A program made the translations under genes and the position numbers. From CAWCDJ01 sp963836015 (GTDB taxonomy: Bacteria; Acidobacteriota; Terriglobia; Bryobacterales; Bryobacteraceae): a stretch of DNA of 64,000 nt. The notes beneath the pieces are model-generated. The model had not been told where the DNA came from. It saw only the letters and a list, made by a program, of their open reading frames with translations, and ran no database searches. Shown piece after piece: positions 8,235 to 17,172 of the stretch. The DNA lies in the NCBI GenBank assembly GCA_963836015.1, contig CAWIIF010000001.1, forward strand, positions 248,001-312,000. The letters are read 5' to 3'. Positions within the stretch are counted from its first letter, which is position 1. Every line of letters starts with the position of its first letter.

Positions 8235-8984
8235 TTGGCCACCCAGGCTTACGCGTATCCGACCGCGCCCATGGAAGATGACGGCGAGTCACAACGGCTT
8301 CATCCGGACGCAACCAAGGATTCCACAAAACTGTGCATGTACAAGGCGATCGCCGGCGCCACAATGGGCGATATCTCGAAATGGAATATTGTCGCCGAGG
8401 AAACCAAGCCTTTGCGCCGCACGTTCCTGGTGCCGTTTGACGACGATGTCTGGGCCGTGGTTCTGGCCTACGTCTACGACTTCTCCCCGGTAGGGTCGTT
8501 CACGTCATACCAGAAGGCGACCGAGGCGTGTACTAAAGGCGCTACGGGGACTAGGTATTACATCTCGATCGGCTCGACGGATCCTTCGAAGTCAGGACAC
8601 GCCATCTACGCCGAGAAAGGAGCAAGCGGCACTACCTTTCACGATAACGAGTATGCTTCGGACACGAGTAAGATCAACCCGAAGTTCAATTCAGGTTTCA
8701 CTTTGCTGATCTTCAGCCGGGCGTCCGGCGACGCGCCGAGCCACAGCAGCATCTCATACAAGGTTGCCAATCTCCCGTCTGCGATGGTGGAGAGCCTGTT
8801 GCGGGCACACACGTCGTACGGTTCGATCAAAATCGAAAACAAGCCCGCCAGCGGCTTAACCTCCGAGAATCTCAGTGACCGGTACAATAAGTTGAAGGGT
8901 CACGCCAAGGTTTCCAAGGCGCTGCAGCCGGCGTTCGATAAGCAGATTGCGGCCTTCGATAAGGCCATGCCGAAGACCGACTAA
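8235..8984 (+). CDS. Hypothetical protein, 249 aa, no recognised family
   Basis: TTG start preceded at 8221-8227 by AGGAGGG, an excellent ribosome-binding site seven bases away. The product is hydrophilic, without signal peptide or membrane helix, rich in Ser, Lys and Asp, with a tail of the type KALQPAFDKQIAAFDKAMPKTD. A central stretch (FLVPFDDDVWAVVLAYVYDF) looks like a folded core. I do not recognise a domain. Base composition is clearly less GC-rich than the neighbours (many A/T third positions), suggesting recent acquisition. It sits between the GNAT-like remnant and the dienelactone hydrolase, a stretch with signs of gene turnover. The strong RBS and sustained frame make it a real gene. 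Confidence 0.75.
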   Translation: MATQAYAYPTAPMEDDGESQRLHPDATKDSTKLCMYKAIAGATMGDISKWNIVAEETKPLRRTFLVPFDDDVWAVVLAYVYDFSPVGSFTSYQKATEACTKGATGTRYYISIGSTDPSKSGHAIYAEKGASGTTFHDNEYASDTSKINPKFNSGFTLLIFSRASGDAPSHSSISYKVANLPSAMVESLLRAHTSYGSIKIENKPASGLTSENLSDRYNKLKGHAKVSKALQPAFDKQIAAFDKAMPKTD

Positions 8985-9000
8985 GCGGCTTCCTGTAGCG

Positions 9001-9864
9001 TCAGGCCAGGGCCTTTCCGTAGAGCGCGAGCAAGCGGCTCCAGGCCTTCTCGGCTTGCGGCTCGTTGTAGACGCGCGAATCCGGAGGGCACCAGCCATGC
9101 GCGGTGCCGGCGTACACTTCGATTTCCGCGGGCAGGTTTGCCTTGGCGAAGGCCTCCTTGAGAGCGGTCTTGTCGTTCGGCGAGCGGGCGTCGTCATTTT
9201 CCGCGATGGCGACGAGGAACTGCGCCTTGGACTTGGCGGCCTGAAGGTGCGGACTGTTGGGTGCATCGGTCACGAGGCCGCCGCCATGGAACGAGGCGAC
9301 CGCTCCGACACGATCGGGCACGGCGGCCGCGGTACGAAACGCCATGGGGCCGCCCATGCAATAGCCCTGTGTCCCCACCTTCCGATTCCCGGCAACCGAC
9401 TTCTGCCCGTCCAACCAGCCGATGAAGGCTCTCGCATCGGTCATTTGCGTGGTCTCATTCAGAGCACGCGCGAGCGGCATCAGCTCCTGGATCGGGGTCG
9501 CACTGCCGGCTTCCGCAGTCGGGGCTTTCCTGGCACGGTAGAAAGGATTCACCACAAGCACCGAATACCCCGATTCGGCGAGCCGCTTGCCCATGCTGCG
9601 GAATGCCGGCCGCAGCCCGAAGATGTCCGGCCACACGAGAACTCCTGGAGCGGTGCCGCTGGCCGGATGCACGAAGTAGCAATCGGCCGCGCCGTCCGGC
9701 GTCGTCACGGTGACGTCCGTTTCGGTGACTGTGACGGCATTGGCTGCCTGCGGTAGCATCATGGCGACGCCTGCTCCCAACATGACGCCGAACTGCTTTC
9801 GTGTCACCAAACCGAGAGCTTCGTACTTCTGCCGGTCCGTCTCGAAGTGATCCTGATCACACAT
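9001..9864 (-). CDS. Dienelactone hydrolase family protein, exported
   Basis: 287-residue alpha/beta hydrolase of the dienelactone hydrolase family. The nucleophile motif is GYCMGG (catalytic Cys instead of Ser), with Asp in the AENDDARSP loop and His in GTAHGW as the rest of the triad. VLVWPDIFGLRP is the usual oxyanion-region strand-turn. The N-terminus has TRKQFGVMLGAGVAMMLPQAANA, a twin-arginine-like (RK) export signal after about 20 polar residues, so periplasmic action is likely. A purine-rich GAGGAGGGGGAGG directly precedes the ATG. A perfect TATAAT hexamer lies about 55 bases upstream. The substrate is not known; the family acts on lactones and esters. Confidence 0.9.
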   Translation of the reverse strand: MCDQDHFETDRQKYEALGLVTRKQFGVMLGAGVAMMLPQAANAVTVTETDVTVTTPDGAADCYFVHPASGTAPGVLVWPDIFGLRPAFRSMGKRLAESGYSVLVVNPFYRARKAPTAEAGSATPIQELMPLARALNETTQMTDARAFIGWLDGQKSVAGNRKVGTQGYCMGGPMAFRTAAAVPDRVGAVASFHGGGLVTDAPNSPHLQAAKSKAQFLVAIAENDDARSPNDKTALKEAFAKANLPAEIEVYAGTAHGWCPPDSRVYNEPQAEKAWSRLLALYGKALA

Positions 9865-9917
9865 CCTCCCCCTCCTCGTCGCCTAATCGCGCGGCTGACC
9901 CGCACGCACACCGCGCT

Positions 9918-9923
9918 ATTATA
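9918..9923 (-). promoter_or_regulatory. Putative -10 box (TATAAT) for the dienelactone hydrolase gene
   Basis: Read on the minus strand this is a perfect TATAAT, in the 134-base gap before the dienelactone hydrolase gene and about 55 bases before its ATG. No good -35 hexamer stands at 17 +/- 1 bases, so this is only a candidate. Confidence 0.35.
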
Positions 9924-9998
9924 CCTGTCCCATGTTCGAGCCGGTGGGGAAATCCAAAGGGACAAACACGCACTTCGGGGAGGATGACGATTGCGCCG

Positions 9999-10523
9999 TC
10001 AAACTGCAACGGAATCCTGCTCCCGTTCCTCGGTAAAAAACATCTGTACGTGCGCGACGTCGCGCTGATCTCTGACGTGCATCTTCCCGTCTTTGCCCCG
10101 GCGGTGTACCGGTTTCCAGTCGCCGCCCCACTGGCAGTCATGGTTATGAGCGGCCGCACCGAGATCCTTCCAGAACTGAAAATCCTTGCTGGCGGCCTTT
10201 CCGCCCCAAGCGTACCGCCTATCGACGATGTCCACCGCATTCCCCCGCAATACCTGGAGACGCGCACCGGCCGGCAGCATTCCGATGGTGTGCTCCACGT
10301 GCCAGCTCAACATCGTGTGCGATGCGCCGCGACGGATGGCGTCCCGCTGCTGTTCCTCGGTACGGCGTGCGAAGACGATCTTCGGCTCCCAACCGAGCTT
10401 CCTCAGGTCGGCCAGGATGAGCTCCACCCTGTGTTTGAAGACAGGATGCAACTCGTCGAGGAGATCCTGCTGCGATTTCTGACCCTGCCGGTGGTGCACC
10501 GTTTTCGGGGCTGCCATATTCAC
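9999..10523 (-). CDS. M15-type peptidase (endolysin-like L-Ala-D-Glu / D-Ala-D-Ala peptidase)
   Basis: 174-residue protein resembling the small M15 zinc peptidases that cut peptidoglycan stems, as in phage endolysins and VanY-like enzymes. The pattern FARRTEEQQRDAIRRGAS, then SWHVEHTIG, NAVDIVDRRYAWGG, the FWKDLGAAAH segment and finally DVAHVQMF follows the family order. His and Asp of the SWH.../AVDIVD segments plus the final His are the likely zinc ligands. There is no signal peptide, which fits cytoplasmic accumulation like an endolysin rather than a housekeeping carboxypeptidase. No other phage genes are near. It is followed by the dienelactone hydrolase gene 134 bases on. Confidence 0.75.
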   Translation of the reverse strand: MNMAAPKTVHHRQGQKSQQDLLDELHPVFKHRVELILADLRKLGWEPKIVFARRTEEQQRDAIRRGASHTMLSWHVEHTIGMLPAGARLQVLRGNAVDIVDRRYAWGGKAASKDFQFWKDLGAAAHNHDCQWGGDWKPVHRRGKDGKMHVRDQRDVAHVQMFFTEEREQDSVAV

Positions 10524-10594
10524 CTCTCACAGACAATTAGCGAAAGGGCGCGGCGAAACGGGACACGGACGGCGGCAACTGCCGTGCCGAGAGG

Positions 10595-11809
10595 CTACCA
10601 GTCGACGACCGAGCCGTCGTCGGGGTCGTAGCGGGTGCGGTACTCCTGAGGCTCGCCGACCTGGGCCATCAGCTTGTCCTCATCGATGGTGATACCGAGG
10701 CCGGGGTCAGGCGGCAACTCGCGGTATCCGTTCTTCACCGGAGGCAGCGGCTTCGCCAGGAGGTTGGCGTGCTCGGCATCACCGCGCTCCTGAACAAGGA
10801 AGTTCGGGATCGACGCAGCGACCTGGAGGCTGGCGGCCAGGGAGCACGGTCCCTGGGGGTTGTGGGGCGCGATCGGCGAGTAGTACGCCTCCGCCATCCC
10901 GGCGATGATGCGGAGCTCGGTGATTCCGCCGGCGTAGCAGACGTCCGGCTGGAGGATCATGGCGGCGCGCTTTTCGAGGATCTCGCGGAATCCCCACTTC
11001 GTAAAAATGCGCTCGCCGGTGGCCAGCGGGATGTTGGTCTTGCGGGCGAGCTCGGCCATGACGTCCACGTTGAGGGGCTGAACCACCTCCTCGTAGAACC
11101 AGGGGTGGTACGGCTCCAGCGCCTTGATGAGAAGCGAGGCGGTCGGAGGCTCTACCGCTCCGTGAAAGTCGATGGCGATATCGACGCCGGGACCTTCGCG
11201 GTCGCGCAGAGCTTTGAAACGCTCCGCGACTTCGTCCACGAACTTCTGGCCCTCGAGGTATTTGAACGGCGCCCGGGTGGCATTCGGGGCGACCTTCATG
11301 GCGTTGACGCCGGTGGCCGGATTGACCTGGCCGTAGACGCGGATCCGGTCGCGCGTCGGGCCGCCGAGCAGCTTGTAAACCGGCACGCCGTAGACTTTTC
11401 CCTTGATATCCCAGAGCGCCTGGTCGATCCCACTGAGGATGGCCGTCTTGATCGGCCCTCCGCGATAGAACGAACCGCGTTCAATCGCCTGCCAGTGGAA
11501 CACGACGCGATTGGGGTCCTGGCCGACCAGGTAACGTCCGACCTCGAGCGCTCCGGCGGCGCACGCCCTGGCATCGTCTTTGAGCATCTCGCCCCAGCCG
11601 ACGATGCCGGCATCCGTCGAGACCTTCACGAACACCCAGGAATTCTTGAGAACGAACGATTCCACCTTCGTGACCTTGATGCGGTCGTTCGGCCCCACCG
11701 CGGCCGCGTCGGAGCGTTCGGCGGTAAACAGTGCGTCGAGGCCGAGCAGGGTTCCCGTCGCGAGAGCGCCCCGCAGCAAGGACCGGCGGCCGATTTGCGG
11801 TCGTGGCAT
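10595..11809 (-). CDS. Enolase-superfamily dehydratase (galactonate-dehydratase-like), Tat-exported
   Basis: 404-residue mandelate racemase/muconate lactonizing enzyme family protein. A twin-arginine signal (GRRSLLRGALATGTLLG) starts it. The N-terminal capping domain is followed by the barrel: AIDFHG carries a metal-ligand Asp and the His characteristic of the galactonate dehydratase group, then EEVVQPLN, ATGERIFTKWGF and LQPDVCYAGGITELRIIAGM, with the acid/base His in SPIAPHNPQGP. It probably dehydrates an aldonic or uronic acid to a 2-keto-3-deoxy acid. Export of such an enzyme is unusual but recurs in Solibacter-like genomes (inference). The next minus-strand gene upstream is the DUF362 gene, 65 bases away. 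Confidence 0.88.
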   Translation of the reverse strand: MPRPQIGRRSLLRGALATGTLLGLDALFTAERSDAAAVGPNDRIKVTKVESFVLKNSWVFVKVSTDAGIVGWGEMLKDDARACAAGALEVGRYLVGQDPNRVVFHWQAIERGSFYRGGPIKTAILSGIDQALWDIKGKVYGVPVYKLLGGPTRDRIRVYGQVNPATGVNAMKVAPNATRAPFKYLEGQKFVDEVAERFKALRDREGPGVDIAIDFHGAVEPPTASLLIKALEPYHPWFYEEVVQPLNVDVMAELARKTNIPLATGERIFTKWGFREILEKRAAMILQPDVCYAGGITELRIIAGMAEAYYSPIAPHNPQGPCSLAASLQVAASIPNFLVQERGDAEHANLLAKPLPPVKNGYRELPPDPGLGITIDEDKLMAQVGEPQEYRTRYDPDDGSVVDW

Positions 11810-11874
11810 GATAATTACCTTTCGGAGCCGATTCTATAACATTGCACGGATGAGGGGAGGATTTCGCGCAGAGC

Positions 11875-12993
11875 TTACGATTCGTAGCGGTAGATGGCTG
11901 ACTCGAGGGGGACGCCACGGACGTCGATGCGCTTCAAATCCGTCGTCCCGATGCCGTGAGCTTCGGCCAGGGCGAGAGTATTGTCGCACGTGCGGAAGGG
12001 CGCGGTACCGCGGGAGGCGCGGGGATTGTAGCCCATCGCCGCGGTGGCCACGGCGTCCGTGCATACCGGGTTCAGACCCGCGATCAACAGGCCCGGTTTC
12101 ACGATGCGCAAACCGCGGACCCAGGGGCCTTCGCCGCCCGCCACCGATTCCACGCCGTCGATGATCTGCAAGTCGATCGGGCGAGCCGCGGCAAGGTCCG
12201 CCACGATGTGCGGCACGCGGTAGCCGGGATCGTGGTTGGCGCCGAAGTGCAGCTCCTGCGGCGCGGATTTCGAAGGCTGCCGTTTGCCCTCGTGCCCCAC
12301 ACGGAGGCGCCCGCTGGTGGGGCTCTCGTTCGGCGCGTCCACTCCCGCATCATCACCGTAGATGGAGGCCGGAATGGTCCCGAACACATTTTTCAGCGAG
12401 AGCGTGACGCCGCACGTGGCGTGGTTCTTGAGCTTGGCCATGCTCACGTAGACATCGGTGTCTTCGTAGGCGTGGTTCAGATCGTAGGCCGGATACATGT
12501 ACGGGCTGCCGGGCACTTTGAAGCGCGAGTACTTCTTTCCCTTGCCCAGGGCGTTGGTGTTTTCGAACTCCACGCCGGGGGCGGCGGATTGCAGAGACCG
12601 CACGTTCCAACCGGAATCGAGCATCACCTCTTCAAGCGGTCCGGCCGTGGCCCAAGCACTCTCCACGAACCGGATGCGCTTCGCTCCGGCTTTCCCCATC
12701 AGGTAGGCCGCCGCGCCCAACAGTTTCGGATGGGTGTAGTGGGTGATGGCGGGCGCCTTGCCCTGAAAGCGCTGGCCGGGGCTGCCGGTCATGTTCACCT
12801 TCACGGTGACGGTCTTGTTGCGGACCAGCTTTTCGATGCCTCCCAACCGGTCGAATAGGGCAGCCAGGTTGGCAGTCACGTCCTCGTCGTAGGAGGCGCA
12901 TTTTCCGATCGCGACGGGCGCGGCCGGTGCTTCCGGCGCTCCGTGGAGGAGCGGCGCGGCGCTGATCATTGCGAGCCATTCTCTGCGGGTCAT
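11875..12993 (-). CDS. DUF362 domain protein, exported
   Basis: 372-residue protein with a twin-arginine-like start (TRREWLAMISAAPLLHG) and the DUF362 layout: VTVKVNMTG near residue 65, a central YPAYDLNHAYEDTDVYVSMA plus KLKNHATCGVTLSLKNVFG, and a C-terminal glycine-rich PWVRGLRIVKPGLLIAGLNPVCTDAVA. DUF362 proteins often occur with iron-sulfur domains, but no CxxCxxC cluster is present here. The biochemical role of the family is not established. Its ATG lies one base downstream of the stop of the gene before it (12995), so the two are translated as an operon. Confidence 0.85.
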   Translation of the reverse strand: MTRREWLAMISAAPLLHGAPEAPAAPVAIGKCASYDEDVTANLAALFDRLGGIEKLVRNKTVTVKVNMTGSPGQRFQGKAPAITHYTHPKLLGAAAYLMGKAGAKRIRFVESAWATAGPLEEVMLDSGWNVRSLQSAAPGVEFENTNALGKGKKYSRFKVPGSPYMYPAYDLNHAYEDTDVYVSMAKLKNHATCGVTLSLKNVFGTIPASIYGDDAGVDAPNESPTSGRLRVGHEGKRQPSKSAPQELHFGANHDPGYRVPHIVADLAAARPIDLQIIDGVESVAGGEGPWVRGLRIVKPGLLIAGLNPVCTDAVATAAMGYNPRASRGTAPFRTCDNTLALAEAHGIGTTDLKRIDVRGVPLESAIYRYES

Positions 12994-12994
12994 G

Positions 12995-14392
12995 CTATTG
13001 CTCCAGTCTGACGGTGGCGCAGACCGCGACCTTGTCCAGGTCCACGCCCCCTCCGTCCTCGGTCGGGTAGATATCCAGCTTTTTCTCAGGGCCCTCCGGT
13101 GTCAGCAGGGTCGCGCTGCGGAACTTCCCAATGAAGTGAACCGTGACGTTCTCCACCGGATAATCCGAATAATTCACAAAGTGCAGCACCACCGTCTTGC
13201 CGTCCGCGGTGGTCAGCAGGTTGGACAGCATGGAGGAGACGTTGAAGAGCCTGACTCCCAGGTTGCGGCGTCCTACCATCGAATTCACGTCGTGCCAGAT
13301 GTCGTTCAGCCGGTCGAGTTCCTTCTGGTCGAGGGTGATGCGGTTGCCGTCGGGGCGCGAATCCTTCCATCCCGGCGGACCGGTCAGCACCATGCCTCCG
13401 GAACGCGCGAAGCCCTTCAGCACATCCTTCTGCGCGGGGGTGAGCGAGTCCGCATCGACGTCCACCGCCATGGTGGCTCCGGCCAGGGCCTCCTCGGTGA
13501 GGTGCTGGCGCGGCACGGCCCGGACGGGCGTATGCTTGACCGCGATCATGTCGAGGATGCCGCCCGAGAGGAGCCCGCCCTTGGCCGGATCCTGAACGAT
13601 CGCCAGTTGCCCGTATTCCCGCATGGCGCGCCACTCCGGGTGGCTTTCGAAATAGCCCAGCAGTTGCGACATGCGACGCCAACCGCCGAGGGCATCGGCA
13701 TCGCGCTTGTGGAGCCGCGCCGCAAAATCCGAATCGAAGGCGACCACCCAGCGGGCGCCCGAAATAGCCGCGTCGGCGATGGCCTGCAGGTAGCGCGCAT
13801 TGGGAATGACGGTGTGCTCGGGCGGGCGGTTGGCCACCCAGACGGCCGAGCCGCCCCAGGCCCGCACGGCGCGAATGAATCCGGTGTTTGTGTCGATCCA
13901 GGCGGAGCCGCTCGGTCCGGCGCGCGTTGAGCCGTTCTCCTGGATGGCGACGCCCGGCCACACACCCTGGAAGGTCGCAAGGATGGGCGCGGCGGATCCC
14001 AGGGGCATGCGGTTGCGCGTGGTGATATCGACGACCTCGGCCGTGCCGGCGGCCTGCCTCGCGGCGGCCTCGGCCGAATCCGGAAACTCGCCTTCCAGCG
14101 CCAACCCGGCGACCTTGGAAGCCAGAGCCTTCCTGGCCGCGGAGGCGACATCGCCCGAAGGCGTGAGCACCGCCAGTGTCACCAGCCCGCGCGCTTCGGC
14201 CGCGGCGGTGAACTCGGGCGTGTAATTTTCGAGCAGCAGGCAATTCACAGGACTGCCTGCCAGAAGGTCGAGGGACGCGACGTCGGTCCACGGCCAGCGC
14301 ACCGGCACCCAGGCGGCCGGTTTCGGTGCGGCGGTGCACACCAACGGGAACAAACCCAGCACGGCCGTCCAGGAGGCCGCTCGCATCCGCAT
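12995..14392 (-). CDS. Large exported protein, glycosidase-like layout
   Basis: 465 residues beginning with a signal peptide (MRMRAASWTAVLGLFPLVCTAA). The N-terminal two thirds alternate hydrophobic strands and helices in a way that suggests a TIM barrel (EYTP-, LEGEFPD-, DITTRNRMPLG-, ARWVVAFDSDFAARL-containing strands). A following segment resembles a glutamine-amidotransferase-like fold (GGILDMIAVKH ... FARSGGMVLTGPPG). The C-terminus is a beta-sandwich (VVLHFVNYSDYPVENVTVHF). This three-part order is seen in glycosidase-like proteins with beta-galactosidase-type trimerisation domains, and the large protein at 29.9-32.0 kb has the same plan. No catalytic residues can be assigned. First gene of a pair with the DUF362 gene. 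Confidence 0.6.
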   Translation of the reverse strand: MRMRAASWTAVLGLFPLVCTAAPKPAAWVPVRWPWTDVASLDLLAGSPVNCLLLENYTPEFTAAAEARGLVTLAVLTPSGDVASAARKALASKVAGLALEGEFPDSAEAAARQAAGTAEVVDITTRNRMPLGSAAPILATFQGVWPGVAIQENGSTRAGPSGSAWIDTNTGFIRAVRAWGGSAVWVANRPPEHTVIPNARYLQAIADAAISGARWVVAFDSDFAARLHKRDADALGGWRRMSQLLGYFESHPEWRAMREYGQLAIVQDPAKGGLLSGGILDMIAVKHTPVRAVPRQHLTEEALAGATMAVDVDADSLTPAQKDVLKGFARSGGMVLTGPPGWKDSRPDGNRITLDQKELDRLNDIWHDVNSMVGRRNLGVRLFNVSSMLSNLLTTADGKTVVLHFVNYSDYPVENVTVHFIGKFRSATLLTPEGPEKKLDIYPTEDGGGVDLDKVAVCATVRLEQ

Positions 14393-14432
14393 ATACTTAA
14401 TTTACGACAGCCCCGGCCATGGGGTGAAATGC

Positions 14433-15149
14433 ATGAATCTTCTTTTCCTGGCTCTCGCCCTGTTTTCTCCCGTCGATACAACGCAGCGCACTCCGGTGCT
14501 GGCCGAATTGTTCACGTCGGAAGGCTGTTCGAGCTGCCCGCCGGCCGACCTGCTGCTGAGGAAACTCGACCAGCTTCAGCCGATTCCGGGAGCCCGGGTG
14601 ATCGTGCTCAGCGAGCACGTGGATTATTGGAACCAGCTGGGCTGGAAGGACCCCTACTCTTCGGCCGAGTTCAGCCGCAGGCAGAGCGACTACGCCCGGG
14701 TACTGGGCGCCGACGTATATACTCCACAGCTGGTGATCGACGGCCGCGATGCCTTTGTAGGCAGCGATGCGCGGCCGATAGAGGCAGCCATCGCCCGCGC
14801 AGCGGCACGGACGAAAACGCCGGTCCGCGTCACGGGGGCCAGCCGGGAGAGCGCGGAGGCGGTAGTCTCCATTTCCATTCCCGCGCTCGCCAAGGGCAAA
14901 GCCGATGTGTGGGTGGCGCTGGCGGATGAGAGCGACCGCTCGAGCGTCCAGCGCGGCGAGAATTCCGGGCGCACGCTCGACCACGTCGCGGTCCTACGAA
15001 GCTTGCACAAGGTTGCTTCGGTCGGCAAGTCCGAAGGGTTTGAAAAGACCGTTCGTCTTCCGGTGAGCCTCGCGGCCTCCCGGGTGGTCGTCTTCGTCCA
15101 GGCCTATGGCGGCCCGGTGCTCGGCGCCGATTCGGTGGCGATCCGGTGA
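14433..15149 (+). CDS. DUF1223 protein, exported thioredoxin-like
   Basis: 238 residues. Signal peptide (MNLLFLALALFSPVDT) and then the DUF1223 signature ELFTSEGCSSCPPAD, a CxxC in a thioredoxin-like fold. It is followed by VIVLSEHVDYWNQLGWKDP, the YTPQLVIDGRDAFVGSD segment and a C-terminal beta-rich half. Probably a periplasmic thiol protein of unknown substrate. The ATG at 14433 follows GGGGTGA with good spacing; a GTG three codons earlier is an alternative. It is divergent from the exported-protein/DUF362 operon across about 40 bases. Its stop is one base from the stop of the convergent msrB. Confidence 0.85.
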   Translation: MNLLFLALALFSPVDTTQRTPVLAELFTSEGCSSCPPADLLLRKLDQLQPIPGARVIVLSEHVDYWNQLGWKDPYSSAEFSRRQSDYARVLGADVYTPQLVIDGRDAFVGSDARPIEAAIARAAARTKTPVRVTGASRESAEAVVSISIPALAKGKADVWVALADESDRSSVQRGENSGRTLDHVAVLRSLHKVASVGKSEGFEKTVRLPVSLAASRVVVFVQAYGGPVLGADSVAIR

Positions 15150-15150
15150 G

Positions 15151-15744
15151 CTATTCCTTTTTGGTAAAGCGCAGAGCCGCGGAGTTGATGCAGTAGCGCT
15201 GGCCGGTCGGCTCGGGACCGTCCGGAAAAACATGCCCCAGGTGGGCGTCGCACTTGCTGCACAACACCTCGGTCCGGTCCATAAACAGGCTGCGATCGGT
15301 CTCGGTTCGCACATTCTCTTCGGCGGCCGGCGCCCAGAAACTGGGCCACCCTGTTCCGGATTCGAACTTCTCGTCGGATCGGAACAGCGCCGTGCCGCAG
15401 CAGGCACAGCGGTACATTCCGGCTTCGTGGTTGTTCCAGTAGCGTCCGGTAAATGCGCGCTCCGTGCCCTTCTTGCGTGTCACCGCGAACTCTTCCGGTG
15501 TGAGCTCGCGCTCCCACTCGGCATCGCTCTTCACGACCTTGTTCATTTCGAGTGTTCCCCTCCTCTCCCCATTATCGGAAAAGATCACCAGCCGGATGCG
15601 GGCGCCGGTTCCATTGGCGCGTGCATCGGGCAGCCGCCGCGGGCTGCGGTTGGACAACGCCCACAGCCCGGCGAAGGCAAACGGCATGAAAAGCACCGCC
15701 CTTCGCGGAACGCCCCCGCTGGAGATCTCCTGGAACACAGCCAT
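15151..15744 (-). CDS. msrB: Peptide-methionine (R)-S-oxide reductase MsrB with export signal
   Basis: 197-residue MsrB that reduces methionine-R-sulfoxide in proteins. The two CxxC pairs of the structural zinc site are in YRCACCGTALF and VLCSKCDAHLGHVF. FESGTGWPSFWAP is the active-site strand and RYCINS carries the catalytic Cys. The 60-residue N-terminal extension begins with a twin-arginine-like hydrophobic signal (PRRAVLFMPFAFAGLWALS), so this copy is predicted periplasmic. A second in-frame ATG before NKVVKSD has a strong GAGAGGAGGGG upstream and could give a cytoplasmic form. I prefer the long form because the extension segment RLVIFSDNGERRG looks conserved in character. Confidence 0.9.
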   Translation of the reverse strand: MAVFQEISSGGVPRRAVLFMPFAFAGLWALSNRSPRRLPDARANGTGARIRLVIFSDNGERRGTLEMNKVVKSDAEWERELTPEEFAVTRKKGTERAFTGRYWNNHEAGMYRCACCGTALFRSDEKFESGTGWPSFWAPAAEENVRTETDRSLFMDRTEVLCSKCDAHLGHVFPDGPEPTGQRYCINSAALRFTKKE

Positions 15745-15869
15745 TTGATGTTAGATTCACCGATCGCGGTTCAAAGGCGCGCCATTTGGCAGATCGCGTG
15801 CAATTCTCTTGTCGCGTGCCACCGACCGGTGAAGTAAATCACGAGACGGACCGGCTCGAACAGGTCCCG

Positions 15870-17109
15870 ATGAACGAGCCGGGTCAGCCGCCTCAACCTC
15901 CTGCGAAGAAACGACATGTGCTGCGCATGGTGCTGATTGCCGGGCTCGTGGTAGCCCTCGCCGCCGGCTGGTTCTGGTGGCACGGGCGCAACCGGGTGTC
16001 CACGGACGACGCTACGGTGGACGGTCACATCGTTCCGATTTCCCCCAGGGTTTCGGGGCGGATCCTGCAGGTGCTGGTGGACGACAACCAGCACGTGGAG
16101 CCGGGGCAGGCGCTGGTGACGCTCGATCCGAGCGACTACCAGGCACGCGTGGACCAGGCCAAGGCGGCCCTGGACGCAGCCATCGCCAAGGCTCATGCGG
16201 CACAGGTCACCGTGCCGCTGACCCAGGCCACGACGAGCAGCGGGACAACGAGCGCCGCCGCCAAAGTCGCGGCCGCCCAGGCAGACGCCAGAGCCGCGCA
16301 GGTGGCCGCCGAGCAGGCCGCTACCTCGGCGGTCAAGACCGCGGAAGCCGGCGTAGCCCAGGCGGAAGCGGACAATCGCAAGGCCCAGGCCGATCTCAGG
16401 CGCATGCAGCCACTGGCCGCGAAACAGGAGATCTCGCGGCTTCAGCTCGATAGTTACGTCGCCGCCGCGCAGGTGGCCGCCGCGCAGCTCAACTCCGCGC
16501 GCCAGCAGTTGAACGCGGCCCGCCAAAGCGCGGAGAACGCGCGGGCCGCGGCCGAGGCCGCCACCTCACGGGTGGCGCAGGCACGTGCCGAGCTGCAACA
16601 GTCCAAAGCCAACCAGCAGCAGGTGAACGTCACCGCCGCCGATGCCAAATCCGCGCAGGCCGCCATCGAGCAGGCCCGCGCCAACCTGCAGGCCGTCACG
16701 CTCGATCTCGGCTACACCACCATCCCGCGCATCGGTAACCGGGGTTGTCACCGACAAGACCGCCGAGCCCGGCCAGGTGGTGCAGCCCGGCCAGGCCCTC
16801 ATGTCCCTCGTCCCGCTTCACGATGTGTGGGTAACGGCCAACTTCAAGGAGACCCAGCTCGCCCATGTCCGTCCGGGCCAGCGCGCCGAAGTTCACGTCG
16901 ATACCTATGGACAGACCGTGGTGGGCCGTGTGGATTCGATCGCCGGCGCCACGGGCGCGATCACCAGCCTGCTGCCGCCCGAGAACGCGACCGGCAACTT
17001 CGTCAAGGTGGTGCAGCGCATCCCGGTGAAGATCGTCTTCGACAAGCTTCCGGGGGGCATCACCCTGCGCCCCGGCATGAACGTCGAGGCCACGATCATC
17101 ACGAATTGA
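15870..17109 (+). pseudogene. HlyD/EmrA-type efflux adaptor, broken by a one-base frameshift
   Basis: Membrane-fusion protein. Membrane anchor near residues 15-35 (VLRMVLIAGLVVALAAGW), then STDDATVDGHIVPISPRVSGRI and VLVDDNQHVEPGQAL (lipoyl half), a long Ala/Gln-rich coiled coil and a second beta domain. The frame changes at a CCC run (16724-16726). Upstream reads LDLGYTTI; with one C removed it continues as RASVTGVVTDKTAEPGQVV and on to the family end RPGMNVEATIITN. As written, the first frame yields about 100 nonsense residues. The two parts together give a full-length protein of about 412 aa. It may be a pseudogene or a sequence error. No partner MFS pump lies next to it. Confidence 0.85.
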
Positions 17110-17128
17110 CGAACACCCCCCTCAAGTC

Positions 17129-17146
17129 GGAAAAACGGGCTTTTCC
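17129..17146. terminator. Short A/T-stem hairpin between convergent genes
   Basis: GGAAAA-ACGGGC-TTTTCC in the 63-base gap between the convergent HlyD-like and GH15 genes. Because the stem ends are A and T runs, it could act as a weak bidirectional terminator. The stem is only six base pairs. Confidence 0.35.
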
Positions 17147-17172
17147 AGCCGCCGTCGGCCCTTCTGCCCCGC

